From Polydactylus sextarius (taxonomy: Eukaryota > Chordata > Actinopteri > Polynemidae), in contig CM028912.1 of assembly GCA_016801845.1 (NCBI GenBank), positions 21,851,501 to 21,915,500 on the forward strand: DNA of 64,000 bases, read 5' to 3'. The notes under the pieces were generated by a model. It made no database searches. It saw only the letters and a program-made list of their open reading frames with translations, and was not told the DNA's origin. Below are positions 12,701 through 27,599 of the stretch, one piece after another. The stretch's first letter is position 1; every line of letters starts with the position of its first letter. The translations under genes and the position numbers were made by a program.

Positions 12701-13720
12701 CAGATGCCTCCTTTATCTATATGGGTCATCCCCCTGGCGTGACATCCGTTGTGTTCACTGACAGCACTTGTTTTGTGTGAGCTGGTGTGAGAAAAACGAA
12801 AAAAATTTTACTGCCACTGTGCTGGAAGAAGAGCCGTGAGCGTGGGATGCCGTCACGTGCATGCTCAAAGAGTTCCTCCCCAGTGGTTGGTTGCTCCACT
12901 TTCACATTAGTGTTGTCAGAGGATGAAGAAGACCTAAAATATCCTCCTGCAGTTTAATTAGAACTAAGAACATGTAAAAAGTAGCTGATTTCATTATTAT
13001 GTCTCTCCTGCAGTGGAAACAGGTCACACGTGTACAACATTACTTTGCATTTTTATAGACCTAATACATGAGAACTAAAATCATCAACTGAAATCAAACT
13101 AAACAGTGTTTTTTAGATTTTGGGGAGCTCTGCAAGATATATCAGACTCTTGTTAGACAGTTTACACTATGTGACACACCTCAGTCCTCTGAGCCAGAAA
13201 ACCTCCTGTTACCCAGAACACATCAGTGGACCAGACTACATACACTCAACATCCTGGGTGGAGCAAGAAGCTTCTGGGTTCAAACCTGAGCTCAGCTCTC
13301 TCATCCTTCTGCATCCTGAAATACTCACTGACATCTAATAAACCTGCTGCTGGAAATAGTCCTCATTAAACACACTATTATACCAGCCACAGGAAGCTGG
13401 ACAGTTGAGAGATATTGAGCTATTACTAAAACTATCCCCTGTACCAATGAGCGAGGTACTTTAGGCATAATAATCATTTTAATTCAGTTCAGTTTTATGT
13501 GTATAGCTCCAAATAATAAATCCCAACAGTTCCCACAATGAGCACTTGTCGACAGTGAAGAGGAAACACTCTCTTTCACATGCAGAATAAAACTCTTATG
13601 TGTAAATATCACTCTGTCCTCCTGTGGTGGAGAACAAAACAATGCTACTGTACCTGCAGCTGAACACAGACAATATGAGATGATGCTCTTCACTCAGCAG
13701 AACTGCACAGCGCTTTAAGC

Positions 13721-13759
<39 letters not shown>

Positions 13760-16700
13760 AGGCACTTTGTCACAACCTTCTCAGCACTTTTTCTATACTC
13801 TTACTGTTTTTTGTTGTTATGACAACACTCGTGGTGTATTTCGTTGTGTTGTCTTCTCAGTCTGTGTCTAACACTGTGAGGCCTCTGGAAGTTCAATGTT
13901 AAACATTAAATTAAACTTTTTACTAAACAGCAGCTGCCACAGCTGTAAAGAGTAAATACTTCATACAGTTTGTGTAATGAAATGTGTGGTTACTGTCCCT
14001 CAGGTGGTCTTCAGCAGGTTCTGCAGCCCGTGTGACATCAAGGAACTGTTCTGCACAGCCCTGGGTGTGCCCAGGTAACACACACTCACACATGTACTTC
14101 TGCTTGCATGATCACACTCACTGACATCATCAGGTCAGTGTCTGATCTTGACCATTACTAATCCTAACTAAGGAGAAACCAGCCAAAATTGTCCTCACTC
14201 CCCATCACATCCTTGTTTTTATGATCTAAAAACTACATCTCTACATTTCTACAGCACCGAGACAAATATTCATTATTTAGGTCGAGTAAATTTACGTAAT
14301 CTGCTCCAGATATTTTACAAACACCAACCTGTCTCAGAGCAGTAAGGAGACACCTGTGTTTGTCCTCAGTCCAACCAGGAGAAATCAAACTCAAATTCCT
14401 CCTCTGAACACGGAGTTTCTTTTTCTGTGTTGTTGGATGCCTCATAAGAGTTTTTCCACCAGGGTTAAAACTCCAGTAGCTGACAGGATTAATCAGTGTT
14501 GGATCTGAACTGAACTGATGCTCATTTTAGGGTTTAAGTGCCACACTTCAGCTTTAAATCTCTGTCAGCTCAACTAGTGTGTACACAAATAATTATATCA
14601 GTTGATAGTTGACACCTCCACTGTTTGTTTTAGCTCAGTTGAACATGGCTTTAATTCTGATCTATGATGCTGTTTAATCTGGAAACTTCCTTACCAGCTT
14701 CTGCAGAGTAATCACTGTCAGAGTTAGTAGCAGCTCAATGAATTACAGTTTGAAACAAGTTTGAGATGCATGTTGGCACAGTAGCCTTGAATTAGAAGAG
14801 CAAACACACTCATATTCACCACCACAGACTGAAACACCACACCTACCACACACCAGCATGTTAGCGCTGTCACCGTGAGGATGTTATCATGCTGACGTTA
14901 GCATTTAGCTTCAAGTGTTGCTGACCAGTGTGTGTCTCATGTTAATGAGTCTCTACTCTGCTCAGACTTTAATGAATGATAAATAAAAGACAGTTTATTT
15001 CTGTGTTTATGTTATAACTTAATTATGTTTATTGATGTTGCACTAAAAACACTACTGTAAATCTCTTTTACCACACTGAGAGCCCTGAAGTCGGACACTG
15101 TCTTACTACGCCATGATGAAAAATCCAGTGTTTTTCGTAAATTATTCCATTTGCATCAATATATTGATGCCAATATTGATTATCTGTTTTTTTTTTTTCA
15201 ACTGTAAATCTCACTTCCTTGTAACAGTGTATGGGTCACATTGATTGTCTCAGCCCCTCCCAGCTGACCTCTCTCTCTCAGGCTGGCCACCTCCTCTCTC
15301 TGGGACTGAGCTGGGACTGTGTTGTGTTCATCCACCTGAGTGGATGTTTTGTTTTTGGACCATCACGTTTATGTAGGACTTAGGACTTTGATTCCTCTGA
15401 ATGGATTTTGATGGTCAGATTGTTAGAGAGTGACATCCACAGGTGATTTCCAGTGAAACATTAACGTATGTTTTTGTCTTCATGCAGGAACACTAATCTA
15501 TCCCTGCTGGATTCCTCCGGAGCCATGGTGTCCATCGACCCCACCATGCCACATAACACAGAGAGGTACAGAAAACTATGTAACACTGAAAACCCATCAA
15601 ATTCTTCTTCCTCCTCCTGCTCAGCGTATCTCTGCGCTGAGCTGTGTTGACATGTGATCTGTGGTTTGTAACTAGTTCACACTGAATAGTCCACTTGGAA
15701 TGAAACTGCTCCATTGTTACACTTTTTGATTAGTACACCGCTGTTTTGTTGTCACCTCTAAAATCAGATCATATAATAATTATAATAATAACCTGAAATG
15801 AGAAGAGCTGTTCAATTTCATAGTAAATTGACTGTATTTATGTAGCACTCTTCTAGTCTTCATGATCACTAAAAGTGCTTTACACCATGAGTCACATTCA
15901 CTCATTCACACACATTCTCACACACAGTGCGTCTATGCAATGTCCTCATCTACACGCCACTCACACACTGATGGAACAGCCATCGGGGGAAATACCCAAG
16001 GACAGTGATCTGTACTGGGTTATTCACAGAAACAACGGCAACATGTACGAGTCTGAAACCACTGTAGAGCTCACATCAAAATTAAAACAGTGGATGATGC
16101 AAAAAGAACAAAACAGCAAACACATTGGTCAAAGCTTCATCTACACTTTAAGGGTCTTTTAACTAAGAGACTGGGAATGCTAAACATTTACCATGTGCTA
16201 AACTCTAAGTGTTGTAGCTTGTTGGAGTCAAGCTACTGATTTACCTGAGGGGCAGCAGAGGCTGTGTTGACCATACTTGACACTTTAGATGAAAATAGAT
16301 GCAAATATGTAAGAAAGTGAGATAGATGTATATGTTTATGTTGTTTATAAGCAGTGTTTTACACTAAATGATATCACTTGCTGAAAGTACTGTAGAAGGC
16401 GATGAATCACAAATACCAAACCAAAATAATTATGAATAATTTAATTATATACAACACTGGATACATGAATGAGAGTGTGGCCTGTGTCAGACTGGTGATT
16501 TATGCTGGGTGAACCACCCCCCGCCCACAGTCAGCTGGGATTGGCTCCATCCAGCGACTCTCACCAGGATGAGCACTATAGATAATGATCAGCATCAACA
16601 CAGCACCGTCGATGTATCTACTTACATGCGATCTGAACTTATAGTAATGAGTAAATTTAGTGGTGGACGTTTCCTCAAAGAGATGAATTGTTTAATATAA

Positions 16701-17005
16701 TGATCAGCTGAACTATTTCTTTGTAACATAATGATATAAAAGATGCTGTTGTTAGTACAGTGATTCACTCAGCTCCCTCTTTTCCTGCTCTGTCTCTCAC
16801 TGACATACTGACTCATTGGACAATCACTACACGAATTCAACCCTCACTGACAAGCAGCCATCCCATTGTAACTGACATTAATACTGACATGTAATAACAA
16901 TCCATTATTTTTACACAACGCAACAATATATTTGACTGTTTTTCATGGAGGAGGATCTACACACAGGCCCTGTTGGTTAAACAGTCTGCACTCCAAGGTC
17001 ACACT

Positions 17006-17040
<35 letters not shown>

Positions 17041-20000
17041 TGAGCACAGTGGATTGACTGCTGTCTTCAGATCTGCTCAATTTTACACTGTCACATGTCA
17101 CTTCTCTTCATTATGATCAATATAATATATTAATATTAAACCCACATTCTCAGATGTAACAGTGAAAGAATCTGCTCATAAACAGGACAAAGACAGATCT
17201 AGACACACACACACACACCTGTTAAAGTCTCTTCCTGTGCTGTTGTATTGAAGGTCACCATACAGGGTGGTGCCCATGACTGGAGGACAGCTGGCTGGTG
17301 AGTCCTAACACACTCACATTAAAACATCTATGTGTAAACATGTGTGTTCCTTCATGAGTGCATGGACAACATAGTTAGACGTGTAACAGATCGCACCGTC
17401 CATGCGTCTTGTATTGTTTGTGCTTCATGTTTCCAGTTTCCCAGCTTTGTTTTTTTCTTTTGTTCTTTCATGTGTTGTGAATATTTGGAGGCGTCGATCA
17501 CCATCATAAACTTCAGGAACGATAATTTACTGTAGTGACGTGTGTCGTCTGATTCATGTGTTTGTTCTGAGTAAAAGACAGTGAAGTAATATTTAATGAA
17601 AGACTATGTTTGCAGCCAAATAAACAGAAACAGACGCGAGGAACAAAGAGAAAACACTGTCGTGGCAGTAATGAGACACAGGTGAAAATAATCAGGACGG
17701 AGCAGCCAATCAAACAAGAGGGAACACACAAGACAGGAAGTAGAACTACACGCACACACAACAAAAATGATTATCAAAATAAAACAGGAAATCAGTCCAT
17801 AAAGAGTCACTGAGGGGACAGATCATGATGTTAGTCAAAGGTCAGAGATCGTAAACCAGGGTCACATGCTGTTACACAACAAACTAATAATAATACTTTT
17901 ATTATTTTATTTGGATTTGGAAAAAATTCAACTGTTTTATCTGCCCCCTAGTGGCAAAAATTAAATGCACAATTAAGTAACAGTATGAATTGTAACATAA
18001 AATTAAAATTACATTTTTTACATTTTATAATTTTTATGATACATGTTATAACACATAAAATTAACAAGTATATAAATAAGGAAACTGCCAAGTCAGGAGA
18101 AAAACAATCAGAGAAAACAGAGTAAGAAAAAACATGTGTTTACATAACAGAAAGTGATGTTACAGTGAATTATTGAAGAGACTCAGAGGATCACTGAACA
18201 GATGGTTGTTGTAAATTAATTAAAATAATTACAGACACTTTCCATGCATTTAGATATGATTTTTTAATCTAAATAAACAGTTTGATCCCATGACTCAGGA
18301 TTAAAACACCTGGTACTGAGGTTCTCTCTCCTGTGTTTCTAATTGTTGTTTCTACTGTCACGGTGGATTTTAACAACGTCTGGTCTTTAACAACAGACCA
18401 CATGTTGATATAAAAGAAATATCACATGTAACATGTTAAAATAAGCACAAACAGTGTCGACTCATCACTAGGACATCATTGTTTCAGTGAAGTCATGTTT
18501 CAGAAGCACAAAAAACTCCAGCTCAGTTTTTTTTTTTTTTTATTAAAACAGTCTACAGGTTCAGTTTCAGTTTTAAAAACATCAGGCTGTTTGGGGGTTA
18601 ATGAACACTTTCTCAGTGGAGCAGCTCACATCACCGGACACAGTGAGCTGTCAGCTGGCGCAGGTAAAACACTGTGTTCTCCTCCCCCATGTGTGGACAC
18701 GTAGGCCACCTGCTACAGATCCTGCTCAGTGTTTCCTCCACTGTACAGGTCTGAGTGCTCACGTCTCCAAACCCTGACTGAAGCTTTAAATTGTGTCTCA
18801 GACACAGCAGAGCAACTGTGGGAAATATTCTTGTTTTGTGTGAACAGACCGTTTAAACCTTTAAAGCGAGGTCGTAAACTCCCTGTGTGTGTTTGTCGCC
18901 TGAGTTTGCTCATGTTAATGTCACACAGTGATTTATTTCATTTTGAACTGACTGAGTGAAGCACTTATTTCTAAAATGTGAAGTGGAATAATAAAATGTG
19001 TTCTCAGTGACGACATTCCCGCAGCTGAAGCAGCTTAATTAATCACAGAGAGGAATTTCTCAGTTTGACCTGTGAGCGACACAATGTACAAGCCACTACC
19101 GATCAACAATATCTTTTTTTTTTTTTTTTTTTTTACAATTTCTCATAGCTGATAGTTTATTGGCCCACAGCGCTGAACTTTGCCCATAACACTGGAGCTG
19201 TGAGCCAATGGCAGGGCTTTGTTTGTGTGTCCAGCCTGTTCCCAGTGTGTGGGAAGAGAAATCAGAAGTGGCTTGTTAACACATCAAGCTGTCAGTCGCT
19301 TCATATTCACTTCAGATGCTCCGTTGGTCACTGATGGTGAGACGAAAGGGAAGGGGGGGGTTGCATTTTATTTATTTCTCCTCATTTCTTTGCATCTTCC
19401 ATCTGCTGCTTTGACCATCTGATTCTCTGCTTGTCTTACATAATCTGTGTGTGCGCTCACTTCTGTCTGTGCGTGCGTAAGAGAGGGTTAGTGAGTGTGT
19501 TTACCAGGTTTTATCCATGTCAATTCATGTTTATTGTGCAAGGATACATGCAGGGTACACAGATAACACCTGTATGTGTGTGTGTATGATCATGTGTGTT
19601 TAACTCTTTTCTCTACAGATAAAGAAGAGCTCTTTCAGAATGTACTAACTCAAGTGGCAGAGCAGTTTTCGAGGTGAGTGTCTTTATTTTTACATATATA
19701 GTACATGTTGAATATAAATGACTTCTTTACCTTTCTTTCTGCCCGCCCCTTTAGGTCAGGATGCTAGTTGTTAGTTGTTGTTAGTTTTTGCAGCGTATCT
19801 TGTTGTTGCTGTCCAGAGAAGACCTTGTGTCTGTGGTCATAAGAGCAACACGGTGTTGATGATTGTCCTTGTTTATACAGTATTTCATAATCAGCCCAGG
19901 AGGCTCATACTGACTACTTCCTTATCACTTCCCAGCTTTGTTGTTGTACCTTTCATTCATCTACCAGTGACACCGGGCCAGGAATGCAATGCTTCAGCTC

Positions 20001-23000
20001 TTATTGTGTCTTTTATCTTTACTCACATGTTGTGCACAGGGATCATCACAGGTGACTGCTGACAGTCATCTGTGGTGCTGTGACAAATAGGAGCAGATGT
20101 TCTCAGCATCACCACTATTCTGGTTAATAGGTTATTAAACACCACAGCTGTAAAGCTGTAAATATCCACCTGCAGCAGAAATATGTAAATATAAAAGATT
20201 TATTGTTGTCACGGAGACAACGTGTTCTGTACTCATTTCATCTATGTGACGCACAGGGCGTTCAAGATCAATGAGCTGAAGACTGAGGTCACCAACCGAC
20301 TCGCCATGTTGGAGAAAAGAGTAGAATGTAAGTGTACCTTAAACACACACACACACACATTCACTGAAAAGCCACTGAATATCTTGATTGCATCTTGACT
20401 TCATGCTAAGAATTAGAAAATAGCAATAGCTAGTTTAAAAAAAAAAAAAAATTCAGTTGTAGAAATTCAAATATGTAAAACCATCATTGTGAATGAAATG
20501 GTGCTGGTCATATCCTGCAGAGTTCATCACCAGTATGTTGATATAAGATAAGTGTGGAGCCTGTAGTGTGAACTGCTGGTCACCTTTTAAATACTTGTTG
20601 ATTCCTGCAGTGATTTTTTTTAAGTACCTCTGCTACTGACAGTTGGTTGGAAACATGAGGAGAGATGAGCAGCAAATGTCTCTGATCGGACTTGAACTTG
20701 TTACATGTTGGTGTGTTACATGTTGTGTTACATCTCATCTCATCAGAGACTTGCTTGGCTTTGTCTTTTAGCTCAGTGTATCACTGTGTCCACTTGTCTG
20801 GGTTTGGGTCTGAGCAGCTGCTCCTGATCCATCACAGGCTTATCTGAGTTTACACTGCTGCTGTGTTTGATCCAGCACGGTGCAGATGAGCTGCTCTGCT
20901 GCTCTGAATCACTCTGTTGTTAAAGAACAGTCTGAAAACAACCAATAAAAAAACTGTACACTGAAGTAAACAAGGCTGAAGTCCAACACACACCAGTGGA
21001 GTGTGAAACATCAAAACCTCCGGTTCATCATAGCTCACAGCCACCAGCTGCTTGTTACATATGGTCACAGGTTGAAGCCTGAAGCTTGTCATGTCAGCAG
21101 GATCCCGTTCCACAGTCCTGATTCACTAATGATCAGCTGCTGGTCTCAGTTTTATAATGACTCCACTGATGTGTCGGCAGCTTCACATGTAGATGTTGTT
21201 AAATAGATAGAAGGATGAACAGACAGATAGAAACAGGTTCAATCACATGAAGTTGTGTCTGTAGACTTGACTGCAGCTTCTCAAGTACAGTAGTGCCCAG
21301 ACTGATTAGTGTACATTAGTGTGTAGATAACTGCATGCTTGTACTGCATGTTTGGACTCGTGTTCCTCCTCAGTTTATGAGGCTGATTAGATAAGTTGGA
21401 GCTGCAGAGGTTATGTGGTCTGCTAACCCACATCCACAGGCTGTTGACCTTGCCTTGTTTTTAGGATCTACTGAACATTGAACACATGTTAAGCTGTTTA
21501 GAGCATAAAGTAGTATCATCTTCACTCTTATACAACATCCACGCGACACCCTTGTCCTCCTCAGTCGACCCGTATCAGCTTCCAGGTCTTTGACCTTTTA
21601 TTAGCTGTGAGATTAACTGTGAGTAGGAAGTTTGTCAACGTGCCCAGTGCTGCTGCACTTTACGTAGTTTTACCAGTGTGATGGAATTCTGCTACGATTC
21701 TCCCAAGATAAGAAGTGGCCATAAAATACACTCGAAAATACAATAAATGTGTTGTCATTGCAGCATTGTGCCGCACCGCTGGTGTTTTCTGTTTTTGTAC
21801 CTGTATAATACAGCGCTTGGTGTTCTCATAAGTAATTATCCACAGGAACATTTAATCAGTCGTGGACTTGCAATCATTACATCCTTCCTAGTACGACTGT
21901 GATTCAAGATAAAGGTCAAGTTGAATGAGCAGGTTGTGCTTTCACCTTTTTTCATGAGCATCAGAAAAACTGAACACTTGAATGGTTATTATTTCTAAGA
22001 GGAGCATTTACATTTGAATACTTTTCCGTTTAGCGGCTGATGTTTGTGTAGTCCTCTTTCTCTGTATATTTAATATCACAGTAAGACTTAAATTAAATTA
22101 AATCCCCGACAACTGGTGAGTCTCTACAGTGTTTCTACCTGGATTTGTCTCAGTCTTGTCAGCAGATCCTATCAGGCTCTTTAGGCTTTGGTCTTGGCCT
22201 GTGGACTTTGAGTCACGGACTTTGACTGGACACTCAGGGACAGAGACACTCAGTTTTGGCTTATTCTTTCAGGTCACTGCCCTGATGAAATGTGGACTGT
22301 CTTCCAATCTCCTGTCCTTTCTGGAGCAGGCACATGTGGTTGAGATTTGTCTCCTCAGACATCACAACTTATTATCAGTGGTTGTTGTAAAAATCAGAAT
22401 CACAACTAATGGAGGGCAGATGCACCATCTGATCCTCAGATGGTGCATCTTCGCGCTGGCTCCCTACAGAATCCAGCACAAAGTGGCACTGATTGTGTCT
22501 ACTGAACGAACTGAAATCTGCATCATCTGTGACTGTGAAGTGTTAAATCTTCACTTAAATCACACTTGTTTCAGCTTGCATTTGGCAGCCACTGATTTTT
22601 GTGTGATTTCTGGATAAAGGTCTCTTTCTCCTTGTTCTGTATCAGTGTCTTTGTCATTGTCCTTTGATGTTCATTGTGCAGCTCTGGCTGAATCTTAATG
22701 TGTTTTTATTTTCTTTTACACATTGATTGTAAAGCACTTTGGCTGTAAATGTGCTATTCAAATAAATTGTTCTTAGTTGCTTACTTAAACATGTATCTGT
22801 CAACATCGGCACAGCTGGTGTTGCTCATGTTGTCTTCAGTAGTACAGCCTTATGTGACAGATGTGTGAGCAGCAGCAGGATCCTTCTCTGTCTGGATCTG
22901 ATATCATCATTGTGTGAGTGATGCAGACAGTGGTTTGCAATGTGATTTTAGCAGCAGAGCATCTGGACAGAGTCACGTCTGTAGAGATCTGATGACAATC

Positions 23001-26000
23001 ACAGTTAACACCAGCTCTGCTTGTGTTGCTTTTTCAGACTTTCTAAAATGGATTATGGCTGGTGAGTGTGAACAGGGTCAAAATGTCCAACCTCTGACTG
23101 ATGCAGAGCAGGTTCTTTATCTGAGGCTCTGTTTCAGACACTGTTTTGGTTCTTGGTCTTCTCTTTGTTTGGAGTTCATCTTGTCCAGTTACTGAGTTTG
23201 GTCACACAGCAAGTGTAGGAAGAGAAGTTGACACAGACTTCTTCCATCTAACAGTTAGTGAGGTCACTGTGCTGCTGATCTCCTGATCAACCACCTCACT
23301 TCATGGTTTGTTTTTTTGTCCCACCATGCAGGGTGAATAGTAGATCAGGTACACAGGTGTGTATGTGAACTGGAGGACTCTCCTGATAGTCTGTGTGTGA
23401 GACATTTAGGGAGCATCAGTAAATAGTTATAATGTCTAGCAAAATAACCATGGATATACTTGTCATCTTGAGACTGTAGGAACCTGTTGAATGTAACACG
23501 TTTAAAGTCAGATCATTTTCATACCATCTTTAATTTCTGTGTACATGCTCTAAAGCTCAGTGAACGCTGATGAGAAACCCACATCAGCCTGTCGGAAGTG
23601 GTGATGTGACATGACTTAACACTGCGGGTGTTTCTTGTGAAACCTCAGTGTGTCTTGGTGAGCAGCAGGGTGTGTGAGAAGCACCTACGCACATGTGCTT
23701 ATTGGTGTGTCTATATATGTGTGTGTGCGTGTGTGTGTGCGTGCAATATTTAAAGCCTCATACCCCCAACCCCTTCAACCTCCACACCTTTCTCTGTGCA
23801 TTAACAAACAGCAGATTGCGCGGCGTCACACATGTTGACATGTCACAGCTTCAGTGTGGCTGGCAGCCTCTGACTCCTCTGTACATGTGTTTATCCACAT
23901 GATGTAGCTGCTGTTTCATAATAGCCCCCTTTGCACTGACCCTTTCAGTCACCATGGTGACATGACCTGAGATTGCTTCGGTTGCCATAGAGATTTCACC
24001 AACTTTGCTGCGGATGTGTTTGTTTTAGCACATCATGATGGTAAACAGTGTGAGTGAGACCTGTGCATTAATCAGTGACTGTGGATGAAGACGACTGACG
24101 TGATGCCACCTCCTCCCACTGTACAAACATGAAGTCACAATATCACAGATACAAGTGCTGGTGATGTCATTTACACCCATCTGACCAGTCATTCAATCTG
24201 AGCTGTCAATCATGAAGTCACACATCAAATAATGAATTAAAACTCTCAGCAGCTTTACATTCAGCGGCAGGTTTACGTCTTTGACATTAAATGAAAAGAC
24301 ACGGTGTGAGCTTTTCCCAGAAAGGGTTTGTAGTACTTAGTATCATGTTTTGACCTTATCATAGTGCTAGAAAAGTCAAGGGAGGAACATTTATACACTG
24401 TATTTGGGAATGTGACAAGATGAAGACGTTCTGCAGGGAGGTAATGGATAAAATTAGGATGTAAATATTCCATTAGACCCCATCAGGACTCTGTTACATT
24501 TGTATCCACCAGATGTTAACCTGCTATGGTGCCATTACTTTGTGTTTTGTATCAACAATATAATACGACTTATAATTTTATGCTATAAGTATTAGAGATA
24601 GAATAAGTGTGTACGTGTTGGGGGAAGGGAGGTGTTTTCTAGTGTTATGGTGTCAATCATTGGATAATAACGTAGGCATCTGTGCTTCACTCTGCCCTGT
24701 AATGAAAAATGAAAAAAAAAAACATTGTTGTAGAAAAGTCAAGAGAAAATCAACAGAAATATAAAGGTCTCTTTTCTCTGACTGGTGTACTGTAGTAGTT
24801 TCAGAGCTGATGTGCACAGCCACTTGACACAAGCATGCCAATTGCCTGGATACCTGGTTGCTACAGCAACAGTGTGGCACCCACACACATCTCCATCCTC
24901 TCATCACTTTGGTCGCCATGGTCACGTATTCTAATGTGCACTGGAGTGTTGTTGCAGTCGACCTTTCTCCGCCATCAGGGGGGACTGATGGGAGACGAGG
25001 AGTCAGTAGGACCGGAGGACAGAGTCAAATAAAGACATGAGGAAGTCCACAGGCTTCAGAAAGCAGCGGCAGTCTGAGCACACAGCACCGGCAGCTGTTG
25101 GTGGATTTCACACAGGCTGCTGCAGGATAACCAGCTGTTGTTGGTCCACTGGAAGACACAAGGGAAAAGTCAGAAAATTAAAGTCTGAAAGTGAATTTCA
25201 GCTCCAGCTCCAGTTTTCTAACAGAGCTGTTCCAGCTCACACGTATTCTGACGACAGTGTGAGCAACTCTGAGCCCAGCCCACAGCATCCGTGACGGGTT
25301 CAGGGTCAGAGCTCTGACTGGACCTCTGCAGCTACAGTAGTGCTACAGTAACACCTCAGCAGACAGTACGGCCTGTACCACAGCTCTCAGGAGTTGGTTC
25401 ATCCAGCTCGGTGGGCGTGTCTGCATGTTGCTGTGTAGTTCAACTGATAGATAGATTGATAGATAGATACTTTATTGATCCCGTCAAGGAAATGATTGTC
25501 ACAGCAGAATTACACAAACAAACTGCAGAAGATTAAGAGTATCAAGGATATGAATCTATACATGTATGTAAAATATACGTGTGTAAAAGTTATACATAGT
25601 ACACTCCTAGATAATACACAGTAATGTTCATGCTGTAACTAGTGTGTACATGTGGATAAATACTAAATGAAAACAGAGATGCAGAAGTTTTTGATGTCAC
25701 TTTACTTCCTCTGTCCTACAGATCCTGGTGACTGTAGCTGAATAGAATAGAATAGAACTTTTATTGTCATTATACTTGTTTATATGTACAATGAGATTAA
25801 AAGCCGCCCCTTCTCCTTGCAAACATATATAGAATCTGACAACATAAAACAGAATAAGTAAATATAAAACAATACAAGAATAAGTAATAGTACAAGAAGC
25901 TTATAGACATATGAACATGTGAGCACTGTGGAGGCTGTGTAGTGATGTTTGTGTGTTGTTGGCTGATTGTGTCATTGACCAACAAACTGACTGAACAGTG

Positions 26001-27553
26001 AACCAGCAGATTGTGACACATTGAACACTTTCATACGTTTGCACCTACATACAACTATCATGAGTCTAACAGCAACTTGAAAACACCTCTGCTGGTTTTA
26101 ACTCCTTAACTGACTGTGTGTTTACCTGCAGTGGAGGGCATGAAGGTGGTGGAGATTGAGAAATGTCGCAACGACATCAAGAAGCTCCGTGAGGAGATGG
26201 CCTCCAGAAACAACAGGTGACGACAACAACTGTTCAGTGATAACTGACCCTCCCTCCCCCTGCAGTCTCCAGCTCCTGTCCCAGTAACAGAGTCAGTAAC
26301 TGAACCTGATCACTGGTGTCATTACATTATATTGATCATATCACTGCAGTAATATCTTATCCTGCAAGACTGCAGTCACTAAAACAGTCACTGGTTATAA
26401 AAATCTAATTATTTCATAAACTATTTAAGTTATTAAGGGAAACTCACAGGTCAGCTCCTCTTTATTTAATAAGAATAAGTAACTTTATATAAAGCATGTG
26501 GATAATAGATGTATTAGATGAATTAACTTTAATTAAAAAATAATTGACAGCTTTTTTCAGTAATGACACTAGTGTGTCACCAGTCTGTCAGTCTAAATAC
26601 TTAATCATATGTAACGGAGCAGTACCTGTGATAACAGAGACAGACGGATGAAGACTTGGAGATTGATCTGTCTTTTTTTCTAACAGTAACTTCCTGGAGG
26701 ACAATAAGAAACTGACTCCTCGTAGAGACGTGCCCTCCTACCCAAAGGTAAGGCTGCTTCCTTAGAAAACCTCAACCACACACTGTGTCAGTGTTAGCCA
26801 GGCTAGTCTGATGAGGTCAGGGCTACCAGGAATGTGGTGCTGCATCTCTGCTGTTCTTCCAGGAACACGCACACAGACACTCTGTGGGTCCACATGTTCC
26901 TTTAACTCAGGTGTGAAGGTTGTGTTTTTTGGAAGCGCAGTTGATCAGATTTAGTCGAAGCCTGTTCTCAGAAAGCAGTTCAGGTCTGAGTTTTCTCAGC
27001 ACTATAAAGGAAAATGGGCTCAGGTGCCTGGATCACTGATTCTTAACAGTGAGATCATCATCATGTCGTTTTTCTGACAACTCAGTAGTCAATCAGTAGT
27101 GAAACACTGTGGTTTAGAAACACATTCAACTGTTGCTCCCTTTGATTTAACTGGTATTTGTTTAATAAGTGAACAGACCATGTGTGAATCTTTTCTCTCT
27201 GTGATGGGATACAACAAGTATTAAAGTAATAATGGTAAAGTATTAATTATCGTCAATTAAAGTAAGGATTAGTAGATTAGTGTTTGTGCATGAACATCAG
27301 TAGGTGTGTGTAGTGGTGTGTTAGAGGTGTGCCCCCGAGCCAGGCAGAGGCGGACAGGGTTAACTGCGAGCTCTGTTGCCTGCAGTACATGCTGTCACAA
27401 CAGACCATAGACGCCCTCAAAAAACCCGCCTTTGACGTCTGGCTGTGGGAGGCAAATGAGGTAAGACTGACAAGCTCACTGAACCTGTCTCACCCACAAC
27501 CCCCTCTCCTCTCTCTGTGCCCCTGTCTCTCTGTCTCTCCTGCTGCCTGCCTG

Positions 27554-27599
<46 letters not shown>

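Larger units (their letters stand above)
20328..26131 (+). other. pde9a intron 6, large
   Basis: The largest pde9a intron (5.8 kb). It holds an ORF at 22129-22617 with no recognisable similarity, a perfect hairpin at 22418-22450, a LINE-like fragment at 24370-24545 and two retroelement-end-like pieces near 25444 and 25738. No cassette exon with a coding match was found. Confidence 0.6.

Noticed and set aside
22129..22617. 162-aa ORF as a gene
   Set aside because: No recognisable domain and no splice signals. It overlaps a hairpin and precedes a repeat tail inside a pde9a intron.
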